Shown one piece after another: positions 1 to 8,734 of a DNA stretch of 64,000 nucleotides. Within the stretch, counting starts at the first letter, position 1; each line of letters begins with the position of its first letter. The translations under genes and the position numbers were made by a program. The stretch spans positions 56,301 to 120,300 of the forward strand of contig QIAU01000134.1 of assembly GCA_003225055.1 (NCBI GenBank), in the 5' to 3' direction. This DNA comes from Acidobacteriota bacterium. GTDB lineage: Bacteria > Acidobacteriota > Terriglobia > Terriglobales > Acidobacteriaceae. The notes beneath the pieces are model-generated. The model worked only from the letters and a program-made list of their open reading frames with translations. It had not been told where the DNA came from and did not search any database.

Positions 1-1
1 C

Positions 2-841
2 CAGGAATCGGTAGCCAGCATTTCGCACGGCGAGCCCTGGGAAAAAGCTGTCATCGAACATGCCCGCAACGGCGTCGAGCGCATTCTACTGATCACCTTG
101 GGTGCCTACAGCGAGTTTCATGTTGACGACCTCATGCGTTTCCACATCGAGAACGCCTGCCGCGTGACCAACGTCTCGGACGGGCAGGAGCCGCTCGGCA
201 TCACCCTGGTGGAATCCAAGTGTGTCGCGAATCACAATACTCCGCTCCGAAACCGTCTCACGGCATTAGTCTCGTGCTCCTGCAATTACGAGTACACGGG
301 GTTTCTGAATCGCCTCGCCAGTCCCGCCGATTACCGCCAACTCGTGCAGGACGCTCTTGCCGGGCACTGTGACATTAAGCCTATAGGAAAAGAGATTCAG
401 CCGGGCATATGGATTGCCGAGTGTGTTCGCATCCCACGCTCGGTCCGCGTGCTCGGCCCCTGTTATGTTGGCGCCCATACCAGGATCCGCCCGGGAGCTT
501 TGATCTGCCCCGGTACTGCCCTGGAACGCCAATGCGAGATTGATTGCGGAACCATTGTGGAAAATTCCACGATCCTTCCGAGCACCTATCTCGGACCAGG
601 CCTGCACGTCTCGCATTCCTTGATCAGCGGCAGTCGCCTGATTCACCTTTACCGCAATCTCGATGTGGAGCTGGGGGACACCGGATTGCTGGGCTGGACC
701 CAGAATCCCGCATCCTTGCGGGTGCTTGCCGCTCTTGGTTCCCTGTTTACATTTGCCGGAGCCCCGGGCATGCGGGTGCCAACCCCGTCCAGAGTTCCCG
801 CAGCTTTAGACTACATTCGCGGCAACGGTTACCTTGGCTAG
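2..841 (+). CDS. Sugar-nucleotidyltransferase-like protein with left-handed beta-helix domain (5' truncated)
   Basis: The reading frame is open from base 2 and continues through the window edge, so the true start lies upstream; the TTG at 98 is not a convincing start. The visible part begins with a stretch like the end of a nucleotidyltransferase core (HVDDLMRFH), then from about residue 150 has hexapeptide-like repeats (IPRSVRVLGPCYVGAHTRIR) typical of the left-handed beta-helix of sugar-phosphate nucleotidyltransferases and acyltransferases. The context with glycosyltransferases downstream suggests a role in surface polysaccharide precursor supply. The enzymatic activity cannot be named because the N-terminal catalytic domain is outside the window. 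Confidence 0.6.
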   Translation, partial: QESVASISHGEPWEKAVIEHARNGVERILLITLGAYSEFHVDDLMRFHIENACRVTNVSDGQEPLGITLVESKCVANHNTPLRNRLTALVSCSCNYEYTGFLNRLASPADYRQLVQDALAGHCDIKPIGKEIQPGIWIAECVRIPRSVRVLGPCYVGAHTRIRPGALICPGTALERQCEIDCGTIVENSTILPSTYLGPGLHVSHSLISGSRLIHLYRNLDVELGDTGLLGWTQNPASLRVLAALGSLFTFAGAPGMRVPTPSRVPAALDYIRGNGYLG

Positions 842-899
842 TTGGGCAGGGGCTGCTCGCGCGGGAACGACATCGGCGACAGAGGGAAGGAGAAGTATC

Positions 900-1277
900 A
901 TGCAGCAAGTTTCGGTGGCGGTGAAAGAATTTCCAGATTGCCTGAATGTCGCGGCTTGCCGCGCGTTTCTGGGTGACCTCGACCTTTTGTTGTCGCAATC
1001 CTACCGTCCCCAGATCATTTTTGACCTATCCGATGTCCCCCACATGAACGCAACAGGCATCGACCTGCTCCTGCAATGCATTTCGGAAGTCGCGAATCGG
1101 GATGGCACTCTGAAATTGGCCGCGCCCGCGCCCCAAACCGCTCTCGTCCTGGAGTTGACTCAGTTGAATGAGATCGTCGAGATTTTCAATTCGGTTGAGG
1201 AAGCGATGGCCAGCTTCGGTGTTTACCAAATTCCGCCGCAGCCGGTACGGCCAGAATCGCTGCCCCACGCCGCTTAG
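900..1277 (+). CDS. STAS-domain protein (anti-sigma factor antagonist-like)
   Basis: A 125-residue protein made almost entirely of a STAS domain, including the conserved segment IIFDLSDVPHMNATGIDLLL, where the Asn-Ala-Thr around the usual phosphorylatable Ser gives a possible regulatory Thr. The ATG at 900 is preferred to the upstream TTG because AGGGAAGGAG sits just ahead of it. Such proteins bind anti-sigma kinases or act as scaffold domains. It lies directly after the beta-helix gene and ahead of glycosyltransferases, so a role in controlling exopolysaccharide production is plausible but inferred. Confidence 0.75.
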   Translation: MQQVSVAVKEFPDCLNVAACRAFLGDLDLLLSQSYRPQIIFDLSDVPHMNATGIDLLLQCISEVANRDGTLKLAAPAPQTALVLELTQLNEIVEIFNSVEEAMASFGVYQIPPQPVRPESLPHAA

Positions 1278-1327
1278 AGGCAGTCCCCGCACTGGGAACT
1301 CAGCAATTGCGCGCTCCGTCTGTTGAA

Positions 1328-1813
1328 ATGGAGAATTTATCGGTGCATCGTTGGACCCTGCACATTTCGGCGACGTTGTTGGCCGCTCTGTTACTCACGC
1401 CCGAGCTGGCACCGGCCGTGCCTAGCCAGCAATCGGATCCAGCCACCACGCCGCCACAATCTGCCGAACCGGCAAATCAAAAGCAAGAAAAGCAAAACGC
1501 CCCGCGGTCGGCCAACCCGGCGCCGTTGCCGGACGCGCCCAGTGCTCAGTCAACTGCGGCCGACCAGAACCAAAATAATAATAACGACAACTCACCCCAG
1601 CAGGCCCCCGAAGGTACGGCTGCCGCCCAAGTTGCAAAAACTAAGGGTGGGGCCGCTTCCAGGCCCGCAGGTGCCGCAATCGCGCCCGCCAAGCAGCGCC
1701 GAACGCGATCGCTGCTCATTAAGATGGGGGTCATCACCGGTGCCGGCGTTGCCCTAGGTTCGGTCTACGCCCTGACCCACGGGAGCCCGGCGCGGCCTCC
1801 GGGGGCGCACTGA
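1328..1813 (+). CDS. Secreted/membrane Pro-Ala-Gln-rich protein of unknown function
   Basis: I do not recognise the family. From the ATG at 1328 the product has about 161 residues: an N-terminal hydrophobic signal-like segment (ISATLLAALLLTPELAPA), a long low-complexity region rich in Pro, Ala, Gln and Asn including a poly-Asn run near the middle, and a C-terminal hydrophobic segment (MGVITGAGVALGSVYAL) preceded by Arg and Lys residues. This could be a periplasmic linker anchored at both ends. A TTG at 1307 is an alternative start in the same frame. Its place in the glycan block suggests an envelope role only by association. Confidence 0.55.
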   Translation: MENLSVHRWTLHISATLLAALLLTPELAPAVPSQQSDPATTPPQSAEPANQKQEKQNAPRSANPAPLPDAPSAQSTAADQNQNNNNDNSPQQAPEGTAAAQVAKTKGGAASRPAGAAIAPAKQRRTRSLLIKMGVITGAGVALGSVYALTHGSPARPPGAH

Positions 1814-1865
1814 GTTTCTGTCGTCATCCAATCCAGGCGTAAGAAACCAGGCGTAAGAAATCGGC

Positions 1866-2573
1866 ATGCTATCCAATTCGAAACCGCTCGTCATCAGCTT
1901 CTCGGGAATCGACGGCGCTGGCAAAAGCACGCAGATTGACCGCCTGCATGCCCGCCTGTCGCAGGCGGGCGCATCCGTGACCCGGTTGACGTTCTGGGAC
2001 GATGTCGCCTTCCTGTCCCGGTTCCGTGCTGCTGTGAGCCAAAGATTTCTCGGAGGCGAACAGGGCATCGGTGTTCCGGGAAAGCCGGTTGCGCGCAACG
2101 ACAAGAATGATCGCCGTTGGTATCTCACCTTGGCGCGCTCGCCGCTCTACTTGTTTGACGTCCTGAGTCTTCGTCGTGTCGTGGCTCGGGCCCACGCCGC
2201 CAAGCCCGATGTCATCGTCTTTGACAGATACATCTATGACCAACTGGCCCACGTGCCTGACTGCTGGATCGGACGGTGGTACGTTCGATGGCTCCTTTGG
2301 CTTGCACCAAGACCCGACATTGCCTACCTGCTAGATGTCTGCCCGGAAGCCGCGCTCGAGAGAAAGCCGGAGTATCCCTTGAATTTCCTGCACCGCTACC
2401 GAAATTCATACTTTGAGCTGCGTTCGATGGCGCCGGAACTGGTCGTGATTTCCTCCCTGGACGTCGATTCTGTCGAGCGCACCATATGGGAAGAATTCCA
2501 GGGTCGCTTTTTAGCACAGCGACAAATACTCAGGGGTCGCGCCGTATCCCGTGCGCAGCGCAGCATCGCCTGA
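1866..2573 (+). CDS. Thymidylate kinase-like P-loop kinase
   Basis: 235 residues with a P-loop GIDGAGKST at residues 14-22 and the FDRYIYDQLAH motif typical of the thymidylate kinase family (DR in the dTMP-binding region). The family phosphorylates dTMP to dTDP. The protein is slightly longer than housekeeping Tmk (about 210) and sits between envelope genes rather than near holB, so it may be a second copy serving dTDP-sugar synthesis or a related nucleoside monophosphate kinase. Substrate is not visible from sequence. Confidence 0.7.
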   Translation: MLSNSKPLVISFSGIDGAGKSTQIDRLHARLSQAGASVTRLTFWDDVAFLSRFRAAVSQRFLGGEQGIGVPGKPVARNDKNDRRWYLTLARSPLYLFDVLSLRRVVARAHAAKPDVIVFDRYIYDQLAHVPDCWIGRWYVRWLLWLAPRPDIAYLLDVCPEAALERKPEYPLNFLHRYRNSYFELRSMAPELVVISSLDVDSVERTIWEEFQGRFLAQRQILRGRAVSRAQRSIA

Positions 2574-2686
2574 GTACCCTGCTCAAACGCAGCGATTACA
2601 GAAACTTAGGACGACCCTTCACGAGACAACATCTCGTCCACCCAGCCCATCCAAAAGCAGCAATCCCTAAAAGCGGTGGATCAGTT

Positions 2687-3424
2687 ATGCAGTCAAACGA
2701 CTCGGTTGGCAAGTTCGCTCTTGCCATTCCTACCCTAAACGAAGGGGGAAATATTGAACCGCTCATCGACCGGATCCGGACCGCTCTCGATCCACTCCCC
2801 ATTGCATATGAACTGATCGTAGTCGATGACGGCAGCACCGACGGTACACGTGAGATCGTCTCAGCCTGCGCCGACAGCGACCCTCGCATCAAGCTCCTGG
2901 TACGCAAGAACCAGAAGGGACTGGCTGGCGCAGTGATTCACGGCTGGCGTCACACGGATGCTGATTTCCTGGGAGTGATGGATGCCGACCTGCAACATCC
3001 TCCCGAAGTTCTCCCTGCTTTGCTGCGGGCAATTCAGCAAGGCAACGACATCGCCATCGGCAGCCGTTACACAAAGGCAACCCGCGTTGATGGGTGGGGT
3101 CCACTTCGCCAGTGGGTTTCTCGCCTGAGCACCTGGGCTACTCTTCCCTTCCAGAAAAACGGGGTGCGCGTCAAAGACCCCATGTCCGGATTCTTCATTG
3201 TGCGCCGCGAGTGCGTCGATGGAATCGAGTTTCAGACTCAGGGCTTCAAGATTCTTCTCGAAGTCCTGGTCCGCGGCAAAATTCACTCGGCGGCGGAAGT
3301 TCCCTTCCTATTCGGCTTGAGGCACGCCGGCAAAAGCAAAGCAGACGTTAAAGTTGCGTTCCACTACTTTTCATTGCTGGGGAAGCTCTCGCGCGACCTC
3401 ATTTTCAAGCCGGGTCACCAATGA
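2687..3424 (+). CDS. Family 2 glycosyltransferase (polyprenol-phosphate mannosyltransferase/DPM1-like)
   Basis: From ATG 2687 the product is 245 residues, the size of a bare DPM1-type GT-A domain with no C-terminal membrane segments. It shows IPTLNEGGNIEPLI near the N-terminus, VVDDGSTDGT, and the metal-binding DxD-type MDADLQHPPE, followed by GSRY. DPM1-like enzymes transfer a sugar from a nucleotide to polyprenyl phosphate at the inner membrane face. The TGA stop overlaps the next ATG in ATGA, implying translational coupling with the following glycosyltransferase. An upstream in-frame ATG-type start at 2486 would overlap the kinase gene and is rejected. Confidence 0.82.
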   Translation: MQSNDSVGKFALAIPTLNEGGNIEPLIDRIRTALDPLPIAYELIVVDDGSTDGTREIVSACADSDPRIKLLVRKNQKGLAGAVIHGWRHTDADFLGVMDADLQHPPEVLPALLRAIQQGNDIAIGSRYTKATRVDGWGPLRQWVSRLSTWATLPFQKNGVRVKDPMSGFFIVRRECVDGIEFQTQGFKILLEVLVRGKIHSAAEVPFLFGLRHAGKSKADVKVAFHYFSLLGKLSRDLIFKPGHQ

Positions 3425-4758
3425 AGATTTGTCTGGTCACTGCATTCCCGCCGAGCCGACAAGGCCTCAACGAGTACGGCTACCATATTGCCCGGGAACT
3501 CAACCAGCATCCCGGGCTCACCCTGACCATTTTGGGCGATGATCTGCCCCACTCCGAACCGGAGTTACCCGACTTCCAAGTCATCCGCTGCTGGGGTTTC
3601 AATAAGTTGAGCAATCCGGTGCGGCTGTCGCATGCGATCACTCAGTCGAAGCCCGACGTTGTGTGGTTCAACATCGGCCTTGCCAGTTTTGGAGGAAGAC
3701 CGTTGCCGGCATTTGTCGGCCTCGCGATTCCCGCTCTAACTCGCATGCGCGGGGTCTACACCCACGTCACCTTGCACCAGCTCGTCGAGACGGTGGACCT
3801 GAAAGATGCTGGCGTCAAATCACAGAAGCTTTACCGTCGTGCCGGTTCGATCGCCACGCACATGCTCCTGAGTGCAAATTCTCTTTCGGTGCTGTTGCCT
3901 GCCTACCGGAAAATCCTGCAGGAACGTTACCGCCGCGGGTCAGTGTACGTCCGCGCTCACGGCATTCTTTCCGGGCGCCCCGAGTATCCGGATCTCTCCA
4001 AGCGAGGTAATCCGCAGCATCGCATTCTGGCGTTCGGCAAATGGGGTACGTACAAGCGACTCGAGACGCTGATCGGCGCATTCCATCTGGTCGCGGCTCA
4101 CAGTCCCCAGGCCAGGCTCACGATTGCCGGCGGCGATCACCCAAAAACTCCCGGATACGTTGCTTCAGTTGCGCAGCGCTTCCGCAATGACCCCCGTATC
4201 AAGTTCACTGGCTACGTCCCGGAAGATGGGATCGCGCCGCTCTTCCAGAGCGCCAGCGTTGCTGTCATGCCCTATTCGTCGTCCGCAGGCTCGAGTGGGG
4301 TGGCTCACCTGGCTTGCGAGTTCGGCGTGCCGATTGTTGCCTCCGACATCTCCGACTTCCGCGAACTGGCTGACGAAGAAGGTATTGCCATCGACTTCTA
4401 CAAAACGGGCGACATGCAGAGCCTGGCCTGCCGCCTCCTCGAACTGCTCGAGTCGCCGGGAGTGCTGGAGGCGATGGCCATGAAGAATTTTTCGGCAGCG
4501 CTGCGCATGAGCATGCCGGAAATTATTCGCCAGTACATCCGCTCCTTTGATCTGCAACAGCGGATCAAGGTACTGCGCGCGGCGTCGCGCTTTCGCCGCA
4601 TGCCGCGCTGGATGCCGCTGCGGCCTGCCCTGCGCCGGCGAGTCGGCCGCCAGCTGGCGAGCTGGCACGACACCGAGTTTTCCGAATACCGTGACACCAA
4701 GCAGGCCGAGGCCGATCTGGCTGCTGAACAACCACCGGAGCGCAAACTGGGGACTTAG
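3421..4758 (+). CDS. Family 4 (GT-B) glycosyltransferase
   Basis: 445 residues with the GT-B architecture: N-terminal Rossmann fold (KICLVTAFPPSRQGLNEYGYHIAREL), and a C-terminal GT4 domain with AFGKWGTYKRLETLI, RIKFTGYVPEDGIAPLF, and the retaining-transferase segment CEFGVPIVASDISDF. It starts within the stop codon of the GT2 gene, so the two are probably co-translated. The last 60 residues after the transferase core are Arg-rich and charged. Acceptor and donor are unknown; an exopolysaccharide or glycolipid role is inferred from the neighbours. Confidence 0.85.
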   Translation: MKICLVTAFPPSRQGLNEYGYHIARELNQHPGLTLTILGDDLPHSEPELPDFQVIRCWGFNKLSNPVRLSHAITQSKPDVVWFNIGLASFGGRPLPAFVGLAIPALTRMRGVYTHVTLHQLVETVDLKDAGVKSQKLYRRAGSIATHMLLSANSLSVLLPAYRKILQERYRRGSVYVRAHGILSGRPEYPDLSKRGNPQHRILAFGKWGTYKRLETLIGAFHLVAAHSPQARLTIAGGDHPKTPGYVASVAQRFRNDPRIKFTGYVPEDGIAPLFQSASVAVMPYSSSAGSSGVAHLACEFGVPIVASDISDFRELADEEGIAIDFYKTGDMQSLACRLLELLESPGVLEAMAMKNFSAALRMSMPEIIRQYIRSFDLQQRIKVLRAASRFRRMPRWMPLRPALRRRVGRQLASWHDTEFSEYRDTKQAEADLAAEQPPERKLGT

Positions 4759-4773
4759 TTTCGAGTTTTTGGC

Positions 4774-5663
4774 GTGCTGACAGAGTGCTCCAAACCGCCC
4801 GGTGTGGATCGCAACGAGATCAGCTATGCCGAAATTGGCGAGACGCCCGGAGTCCCGGGGGGAACAGTCATGTCGCGCCGCTTGCGCGCCGGAAAGGCGC
4901 CATGCGCGATCTGTTGGCAACCAAATTACCGAGGGCTTCGCGCGATGAGGTGTGACCTGTGGAAGGACAACGGTGGGTAGGGATTCTCCCTGCCCGGAAC
5001 ATGGGCCCGCAGGACGCAAAGAGCATTTGCGCAATTGTCCATCCGGCGCGGCAGACCGACTCGGTCGCTTGCAAATGAAACGCCTGACGCGGGCTGCCGC
5101 CGTGCGATACGCGCCATCGCTGGCGTTCCGTTTGCGAATTTCCAAAAATATCCGGAGAAAAATCAAACAATCTGGGCCCGGGGATACCCAGATTGGTGAC
5201 TGCGGCCGTTGCGCTTGTGCTAGTTGTTGCCTCGATTGCCGCCTGGATGCGGCAGTCGGCTTGCGGGCAGACCCTGGCGGGGCTACTTGATCTGCCCGTC
5301 GTCGTGGAGGTGATTTCCAGTAATCGACATACTGTGAAACCATGGTTCCAGGGGAAGCTGCCATCCACCTTCAGTCTTCCCGAACTCGAGAACTCCCGTT
5401 CACTCTGGTCGATGGCCGAGCCATGTATTTTCGAGCGCAGGCGGGGCGTCCAGTTGCTGTTCGGCCTTCACAATCATCAGCTATCGGTCTTTAGTCTCCC
5501 AGCAACACCCGGGAAGGATCCCACTGCAGACCGGCGTCGCCACGGTGCGGCAGATGGCTTTTAATTTGGAGACAGGGGAAGAAGCTGGATTCCAATACGT
5601 CATCATCGGCGATGTCCAGTGCGGCCGACGTTCACCCGTTCGGCGAATGATTCAGGATTGCCC
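4774..5663 (+). pseudogene. Decayed ECF sigma factor and zinc-finger anti-sigma factor pair
   Basis: No intact gene is present, but three frames contain recognisable pieces in the correct order. First, near 4800-4930, ISYAEIGETPGVPGGTVMSR matches sigma-70 region 4.2 of ECF factors, followed in another frame by MRDLLATKLPRASRDEV. Next, near 5020, EHLRNCPSG resembles the HxxxC..C zinc-binding anti-sigma domain. Then a transmembrane segment (LVTAAVALVLVVASIAAW, about 5190), NRHTVKPWFQGKLPSTFSLP (about 5323), VQLLFGLHNHQLSVF (about 5450) and, in another frame, VATVRQMAFNLETGEEAGF and YVIIGDV (about 5537-5615). These match the periplasmic part of RsiW-like anti-sigma factors. Several frameshifts separate the pieces. 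Confidence 0.72.
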
Positions 5664-5879
5664 CACATTTGTGATGTGTGAGTTTCTCGTTTCGAGTTTC
5701 TAAATAGTTTACGGTTTTCATCAAGGGGAACGGTAGGCCACCCTCATTTTGAGCCTTCCAATTCCTTGCTTCGTTTATGATGGAAACATTCCATCGCCAC
5801 CTCCGCCGGCGAACACTGTGCTTTCCTTTGTACAGGTCGTGAGTCTATAGCTGTTATGACCTTTCCTGGAGACCACCTC

Positions 5880-8711
5880 ATGCTGAACCGTTTCTGCCAA
5901 TACTCTTCCCTTTTATTTCTCATCGCTTCGCTGGCCTGCGCTGCCTCGGCCCAAAAAGCCAAGCCTGCGAACGAGTCGAAGGTCCCCCTTCCCCAGATCA
6001 AATACGAAAAAATCAAACTCAAGAATGGTCTCGACGTGATTCTTTACGAAGATCACCGTCTACCCCTGGTGGCGGTCAATCTCTGGTATCACGTCGGCCC
6101 TGCCAATGAGCGCCCCGGCCTCACCGGTTTTGCGCACCTGTTCGAGCACATGATGTTCCAGGGCTCGCAGCACGTCGGACCCAAGGCGCATTTCCGCTAC
6201 CTGGAAGGTGCCGGTGCGAGCGACATCAATGGCACCACGGAACCGGACCGCACCAATTACTTTGAGACTCTGCCCTCCAATCAACTGGAACTGGCACTGT
6301 GGCTGGAGAGCGACCGTATGGGCTACCTGCTGGAAACGCTGGACCGCGAGAAGCTTGCCAACCAGCGCGATGTCGTGCGCAATGAGCGTCGCCAAGGAGT
6401 TGAGAACGAACCCTACGGTTTGGTCGAAGAGCAGCTCTATCACCAGCTCTTCCCGAAAAACCATCCTTATTATGCGGACGTGATCGGCTCCCACGAGGAC
6501 ATCGAGGCCGCGCGCCTCAACGACGTGCGCCAGTTTTTCCGGCAGTACTACACGCCCAACAATGCCAGCCTGGCGATCACGGGCGACATCGATCCGGCCA
6601 AAACCAAAGCTCTAGTGGAGAAATATTTCGGCACCATTCCGGTCGGACCCCCGGTTCCCAAGATCACCGCGGTCACGCCGCCCATCACTTCCGAGCGCCG
6701 GTCCGTAGTTAGCGATCAGGTCGAGCTGCCGCGCGTCTACATGGGATGGATCACTCCGCCGATCTATAAGCCGGGCGATGCCGAGGCCGATCTCCTCGCG
6801 CAATTACTGGGCGGCGGCAAATCCAGCCGCCTGTATAAGACGCTGGTTTACGAAAAACAGATTGCCCAGGACGTCCAGGTCGACAACCAGAGCCAGCTGC
6901 TGGGCTCGATTTTCGAAATCCAGGCAACGGCCAAGCCCGGCGTTAAACCGGAAGATCTCGAAAGAGCCATCCACGACGAACTGGCCAAGCTCCGTAGCGA
7001 AGGCCCTACGCAGGCGGAGTTGGAGCGGGCGCGCAACGTGATCGAGACCCGCGTCATACAAGCCCTGGAGCGGCTCGGCGGATTCGGTGGCGTCGCCGAT
7101 CGCTTGAACCGCTACAACCACTACTTGAACGACCCCGGCTACCTTGCTAAAGATATCGCACGCTACAACAACGCAACTGTCGCTGATTTGAAGCGCGTAG
7201 CCAATGCTGCGCTGCTGCCCAACGCTAGCGTCGTGGTCTACGGCCTGCCCGGCAAAAAAGTGATTGACGATCCGCCGCGCACAAAGGAAGAACAGGAAAA
7301 AGAAGCCAAACAGACCAGCACAGTTGCCAGCACGATGCCGGACGAGCCTTGGCGCAGAACCGCGCCCCAGCCCGGACCGTTGTCACAGATGAGTCTGCCC
7401 GTCCCGTCGACCATAAAACTCTCCAACGGCCTGACCGTGTTGTTGGTCGAAGAGCATAAATTACCGGTGGTATCGGCCCATCTGGTGGTGCTGACTGGAA
7501 GTGATGCCAATCCGGTGAAGAAGCCGGGCCTGGCCTCCTTCACTGCGGCGATGCTGACCGAAGGCACGAACCGGCGCAGCGCGCTCGAGATTGCCGACGA
7601 CGCGGCGCAAATCGGCGCCTCCATCGGCAGCATTTCCACTACGGATTTCTCGTCCGCGAGCATCCGCTTGCTCAAGCAGAACGTCGAACCCGGTCTAGAT
7701 CTACTGTCCGACATCGGCTTGAATCCGAAGTTCGATCCTGCCGAGATCGAGCGTATCCGCAAGCAGCGTCAGACTGACATATTGCAGATCAAGGATCAGC
7801 CTGTCCGCCTGGCATTCGGCGCGCTTCTAAAACAGGTCTACGGTCCAGACCATCCCTACGGATACCGCGAAATCGGCACCGCCGAATCGAATGCTGCCAT
7901 CACAGGGGAAGACATGCTGAATTTCTGGAAGCGAGGCTACGTTCCCGGCAACTCAGCGCTGGTGCTGGCCGGCGACCTCACAGGTGAGGAGGCACGCAGC
8001 CTGGCCGAAAAATATTTTGGGAGCTGGAAGGGCGGCGCCAGCAGGCACGCGCCTCCTCCAGTCGAAACCAAAACCAGTAAGATGATCTACATTGTCGACA
8101 AACCGGCAGCGCCTCAGACCTACGTTGTCGCCGGCGGTCTTGGGGTGCCGCGCTCTTCCCCTGACTACGTTCCCATCGAGGTGATGAACAAAGCCCTTGG
8201 CGGCCTGTTCTCGAGCCGCATCAACATGAACCTTCGCGAGGAACACGGATACACCTACGGCGCCTTCTCGCTGTTCTTCTATCGGAGAGGGCCGGGCATC
8301 TTTGGCGCAGGCGGCGCGATTCGCACCGACGCCACCGCGCCCGCTGTCGGCGAAATTCTTAAGGAACTCGAGCGGATCCACACTGCCCCACTTACGGCCG
8401 ACGAGCTGAAGCTGGCCAAGGATGCGTTCTCGCTCTCCCTGGCGGGTCTGTTTGAAACCAGCGAGCGCACGGCGGGAACCATCGGCACCCTGTTCACCTA
8501 TGAGCTGCCGCTTGATTACTATGGGCAACTGCCCGAAAAGATCAATGCGGTCAACAGCGCGGACGTCCAGCGGGTTGCGACCGAGTACATCCACCCCGAT
8601 TCATCGATCGTGATCGCCGTGGGTGATCGCGCCAAGATCGAACCGGAACTGAAGAAGCTTTCTATCGGACCGATTGAGATGGTGGATTATGACGGCAATC
8701 CGGTGAGGTGA
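5880..8711 (+). CDS. Secreted M16-family zinc metallopeptidase with two catalytic/inactive repeats
   Basis: 943 residues from ATG 5880, chosen because GGAG lies 8 bases upstream; an ATG 24 bases earlier lacks a ribosome site. A Sec signal peptide ends near ASA-Q24. The first M16 domain carries the inverted zinc motif HLFEH (residues 86-90) with downstream NERRQGVENEPYG supplying the third ligand region; the second half (from about residue 510) is a paralogous M16 domain lacking HxxEH. This is the usual PqqL/YmxG-like single-chain layout with one active and one inactive half. It likely degrades peptides in the periplasm. The IS605-type element begins 19 bases after the stop. Confidence 0.9.
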   Translation: MLNRFCQYSSLLFLIASLACAASAQKAKPANESKVPLPQIKYEKIKLKNGLDVILYEDHRLPLVAVNLWYHVGPANERPGLTGFAHLFEHMMFQGSQHVGPKAHFRYLEGAGASDINGTTEPDRTNYFETLPSNQLELALWLESDRMGYLLETLDREKLANQRDVVRNERRQGVENEPYGLVEEQLYHQLFPKNHPYYADVIGSHEDIEAARLNDVRQFFRQYYTPNNASLAITGDIDPAKTKALVEKYFGTIPVGPPVPKITAVTPPITSERRSVVSDQVELPRVYMGWITPPIYKPGDAEADLLAQLLGGGKSSRLYKTLVYEKQIAQDVQVDNQSQLLGSIFEIQATAKPGVKPEDLERAIHDELAKLRSEGPTQAELERARNVIETRVIQALERLGGFGGVADRLNRYNHYLNDPGYLAKDIARYNNATVADLKRVANAALLPNASVVVYGLPGKKVIDDPPRTKEEQEKEAKQTSTVASTMPDEPWRRTAPQPGPLSQMSLPVPSTIKLSNGLTVLLVEEHKLPVVSAHLVVLTGSDANPVKKPGLASFTAAMLTEGTNRRSALEIADDAAQIGASIGSISTTDFSSASIRLLKQNVEPGLDLLSDIGLNPKFDPAEIERIRKQRQTDILQIKDQPVRLAFGALLKQVYGPDHPYGYREIGTAESNAAITGEDMLNFWKRGYVPGNSALVLAGDLTGEEARSLAEKYFGSWKGGASRHAPPPVETKTSKMIYIVDKPAAPQTYVVAGGLGVPRSSPDYVPIEVMNKALGGLFSSRINMNLREEHGYTYGAFSLFFYRRGPGIFGAGGAIRTDATAPAVGEILKELERIHTAPLTADELKLAKDAFSLSLAGLFETSERTAGTIGTLFTYELPLDYYGQLPEKINAVNSADVQRVATEYIHPDSSIVIAVGDRAKIEPELKKLSIGPIEMVDYDGNPVR

Positions 8712-8734
8712 AAGACGGGGCAGGCAGCAGTGAC

